Source: Bacteroidales bacterium (lineage in GTDB: Bacteria; Bacteroidota; Bacteroidia; Bacteroidales; VadinHA17). Taken from it: a stretch of 33,322 nucleotides of DNA. Location of the stretch: contig JAHYJA010000018.1 in NCBI GenBank assembly GCA_019429325.1, positions 1-33,322 on the forward strand. The letters run 5' to 3'. The notes under the pieces were generated by a model. That model was not told the DNA's origin. It saw only the letters and a program-made list of their open reading frames with translations, and ran no database searches. Of the stretch, positions 31,536 through 33,322 are shown piece after piece; positions within the stretch are counted from its first letter, which is position 1; each line of letters starts with the position of its first letter. The position numbers and the translations under genes are program-made.

Positions 31536-33322
31536 TTGTCGTTCAGGTTAAGGTCCAGCATTCTCGTCTCGAGGTATTTGTTCGTTATTGCACCCTTAAG
31601 GTATTTTTCGATCATAAGGCTGGCCACGGGAGCGGCATAGGTTGATCCGAAGCCTGCATTCTCTACAAACACTGCAATTGCAATCTTCGGGTTATCCCTC
31701 GGGGCAAAAGCAATAAAGACTGAATGATCGTCTCCATGCGGGTTCTGGGCCGTTCCTGTTTTGCCGCATACGACAATATCCCTCAGCGCGGCTACTCTCG
31801 CGGTTGATCCTGCACCGCCGTTCACCGCCTCCTCCATCCCCGTTACCATCTGTTCGAAGTTAAGGGAATCGATATGGACGATATGCTTTCCCGTGAACTT
31901 AGGGTCAATCTCTCCGGCTGACCCGACGGCTTTAACGATATGAGGACTTATATAATAACCCCTGTTGGCTATTGCTGCTGTCATGTTAGCCATCTGGAGA
32001 GGTGTGGTAAGTATCTCTCCCTGGCCAATCGCCAGCGAAATGACTGTAAGCGCCCTCCACCCGCCCTTACCGTGATACTTGTCAAAATAGCTCACCGCGG
32101 GTATGAAGCCTGGAAGGTCATTTACAAAGTCTGTCCCCAGTTTTACCCCGAACCCGAACTCGTTAAGATACTCTTTCCATTTATCGAAGGCCGCGTAAAG
32201 GGAAGGGTACCGGGGATTTTCCAGTATCCTTCTGAAGGTCTGGCAAAAATAGGAATTGCATGAGTTGGACACAGCATGAACAAAGTCGAGTGGTGAGCTG
32301 TGGGAATGGCACCCTACAAAAAGGTATCCCATGTTGCAACCAAACAGGGTTGAGGGCGATACCACCTCTTCCTGCAGCCCTATTAACCCGTTCAGTGTCT
32401 TGAATGTTGAGCCGGGAGGATATGCGGCCATAAGGGCCCTGTTAAAGAGTGGCAGCATTGTATCGGCACTCAGTTTCGAATAGTTCTCCGACCTCACTCT
32501 TCCAACAAGCAGTCCGGGATCATAACCGGGTGAGGAGACAAGTGCAAGCACTTCACCGGTTTCAGGCTCAATAGCTACTATGCTCCCGGTCTTGTTCTTC
32601 ATCAGCAGTTCACCGTACTCCTGAAGATCCATGTCGATAGACGATATTATGTCCGAGCCCTGAACAGCTTCGGCGTCAGATCGTCCGTCGTTGTATGATC
32701 CTTTGATCCTGCTGTAAACATCCACAAGGAATATCTTCATACCCCTTACGCCTCTCAGCTCCTTCTCGTAGGCTTCCTCAATGCCGAGTTTGCCAATGTA
32801 ATCTCCTGATTTATAGTAAGTATCCTTCGAAATAATATTTTCATCCACTTCACTTACATATCCGAGGATATGTGCAGCAATGGGTTTTGAATATTTCCGG
32901 AGCGTCCTCGGCAGAATATAAAAACCCGGAAACAGGTACATCTTTTCCTGGAAAGTTGCATAGGTCTCGGCAGAGATCTGCTTGAGGAATATCGAAGGTG
33001 CCCTCCGTGAGTAGCCCGCAGCGGCCTTCATCCTTTCAATAAAGCTTTCCGGGGTTATTTCAAGCAGACTGCAGAATTCAGCTGTGTCGATGGCAGTAGT
33101 CTGGGATGGGACTACCATAAGGTCATAGGCTGCCTGGTTGTAAACCATCAGCTTCGCGTTACGGTCATAGATCAGACCCCGCCCGGGGTACTGGGTCACA
33201 TACCTCAGAACATTGTTTTCAGCCGACATGCGGTATGTATCTTTAACGATCTGTATTCCAAAGAGCCTGATGATCAGAGCTGCAGATGCAAGCACCACAA
33301 GTGTGATTACAATGTACTTTCT
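31532..33322 (-). CDS. mrdA: Penicillin-binding protein 2, 5' end outside window
   Basis: The frame stays open to the right edge; eight codons upstream of the GTG at 33298 are coding (RKYIVITL), continuing the membrane anchor, so only a few N-terminal residues are missing. After the anchor comes the PBP dimerisation-type domain (YPGRGLIYDRNAKLMVYN). The transpeptidase domain has the active-site SxxK Ser297 (STFK; counted from 33298), the SxN Ser346-Cys347-Asn348 and the KTG in CGKTGTAQNPHG. It crosslinks peptidoglycan in the periplasm during elongation. Its stop overlaps the rodA start by GTGA. The upstream mreC/mreD genes would be expected past the right edge. Confidence 0.95.
   Translation of the reverse strand, partial: RKYIVITLVVLASAALIIRLFGIQIVKDTYRMSAENNVLRYVTQYPGRGLIYDRNAKLMVYNQAAYDLMVVPSQTTAIDTAEFCSLLEITPESFIERMKAAAGYSRRAPSIFLKQISAETYATFQEKMYLFPGFYILPRTLRKYSKPIAAHILGYVSEVDENIISKDTYYKSGDYIGKLGIEEAYEKELRGVRGMKIFLVDVYSRIKGSYNDGRSDAEAVQGSDIISSIDMDLQEYGELLMKNKTGSIVAIEPETGEVLALVSSPGYDPGLLVGRVRSENYSKLSADTMLPLFNRALMAAYPPGSTFKTLNGLIGLQEEVVSPSTLFGCNMGYLFVGCHSHSSPLDFVHAVSNSCNSYFCQTFRRILENPRYPSLYAAFDKWKEYLNEFGFGVKLGTDFVNDLPGFIPAVSYFDKYHGKGGWRALTVISLAIGQGEILTTPLQMANMTAAIANRGYYISPHIVKAVGSAGEIDPKFTGKHIVHIDSLNFEQMVTGMEEAVNGGAGSTARVAALRDIVVCGKTGTAQNPHGDDHSVFIAFAPRDNPKIAIAVFVENAGFGSTYAAPVASLMIEKYLKGAITNKYLETRMLDLNLNDK

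Overview
The window looks like a chromosomal segment of an uncultured Bacteroidota member, probably Bacteroidales-like. The evidence is a PorP/SprF-type gliding/type IX secretion protein, PD40, DUF4956, DUF5362 and head-GIN (DUF2807) proteins, weak Shine-Dalgarno sites, and several good matches to the Bacteroidota -7 promoter element TAnnTTTG placed just upstream of genes. Most genes are ordinary housekeeping or sugar-metabolism genes. No transposase, tRNA, rRNA, CRISPR array or phage gene was seen.

Left part (1-5.75 kb, minus strand): a secreted NagA-like amidohydrolase cut by the window edge, a Tat-exported Gfo/Idh/MocA oxidoreductase with its own terminator, and a lipA-lipB-recJ run (lipoate synthesis plus RecJ exonuclease). 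Then (5.9-9.6 kb, plus strand) comes a fucose operon: fucI, a DUF5362 membrane protein and fucK, behind a promoter with an overlapping palindrome. It is followed by a 13-copy G-rich heptamer repeat, a D-amino-acid aminotransferase-like gene, a long imperfect hairpin repeat, and lysS.

Middle part (12.4-18.6 kb, plus strand): DUF4956 membrane protein, a membrane-anchored TolB-like/TPR protein, a 75-residue helical protein of unknown function, and a B12-binding-type radical SAM protein. The last gene runs into a 636-bp array of nested hairpins and direct repeats that resembles a REP/BIME element. The array ends before a VTT/DedA-like membrane protein. The small protein/radical SAM pair and the array are the least explained parts of the window.

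Right part: a 1023-residue ABCG-type transporter with an N-terminal TerB-like and FHA-like extension (minus) is divergent from a PorP-like gene and a PD40/SPOR-like gene (plus). A DUF2807 lipoprotein, pgi with a KdgK-like sugar kinase, a cyclic 2,3-diphosphoglycerate synthase-like protein (minus), an AcpH-like protein, and the rodA/PBP2 elongasome pair (minus, PBP2 cut by the right edge) complete the window.

Functional links visible here are fucose catabolism (isomerase and kinase; aldolase and permease are not in the window), lipoylation, hexose phosphate metabolism (Pgi and KdgK) and cell-wall elongation (PBP2-RodA). All assignments come from reading the sequence; no database search was run.
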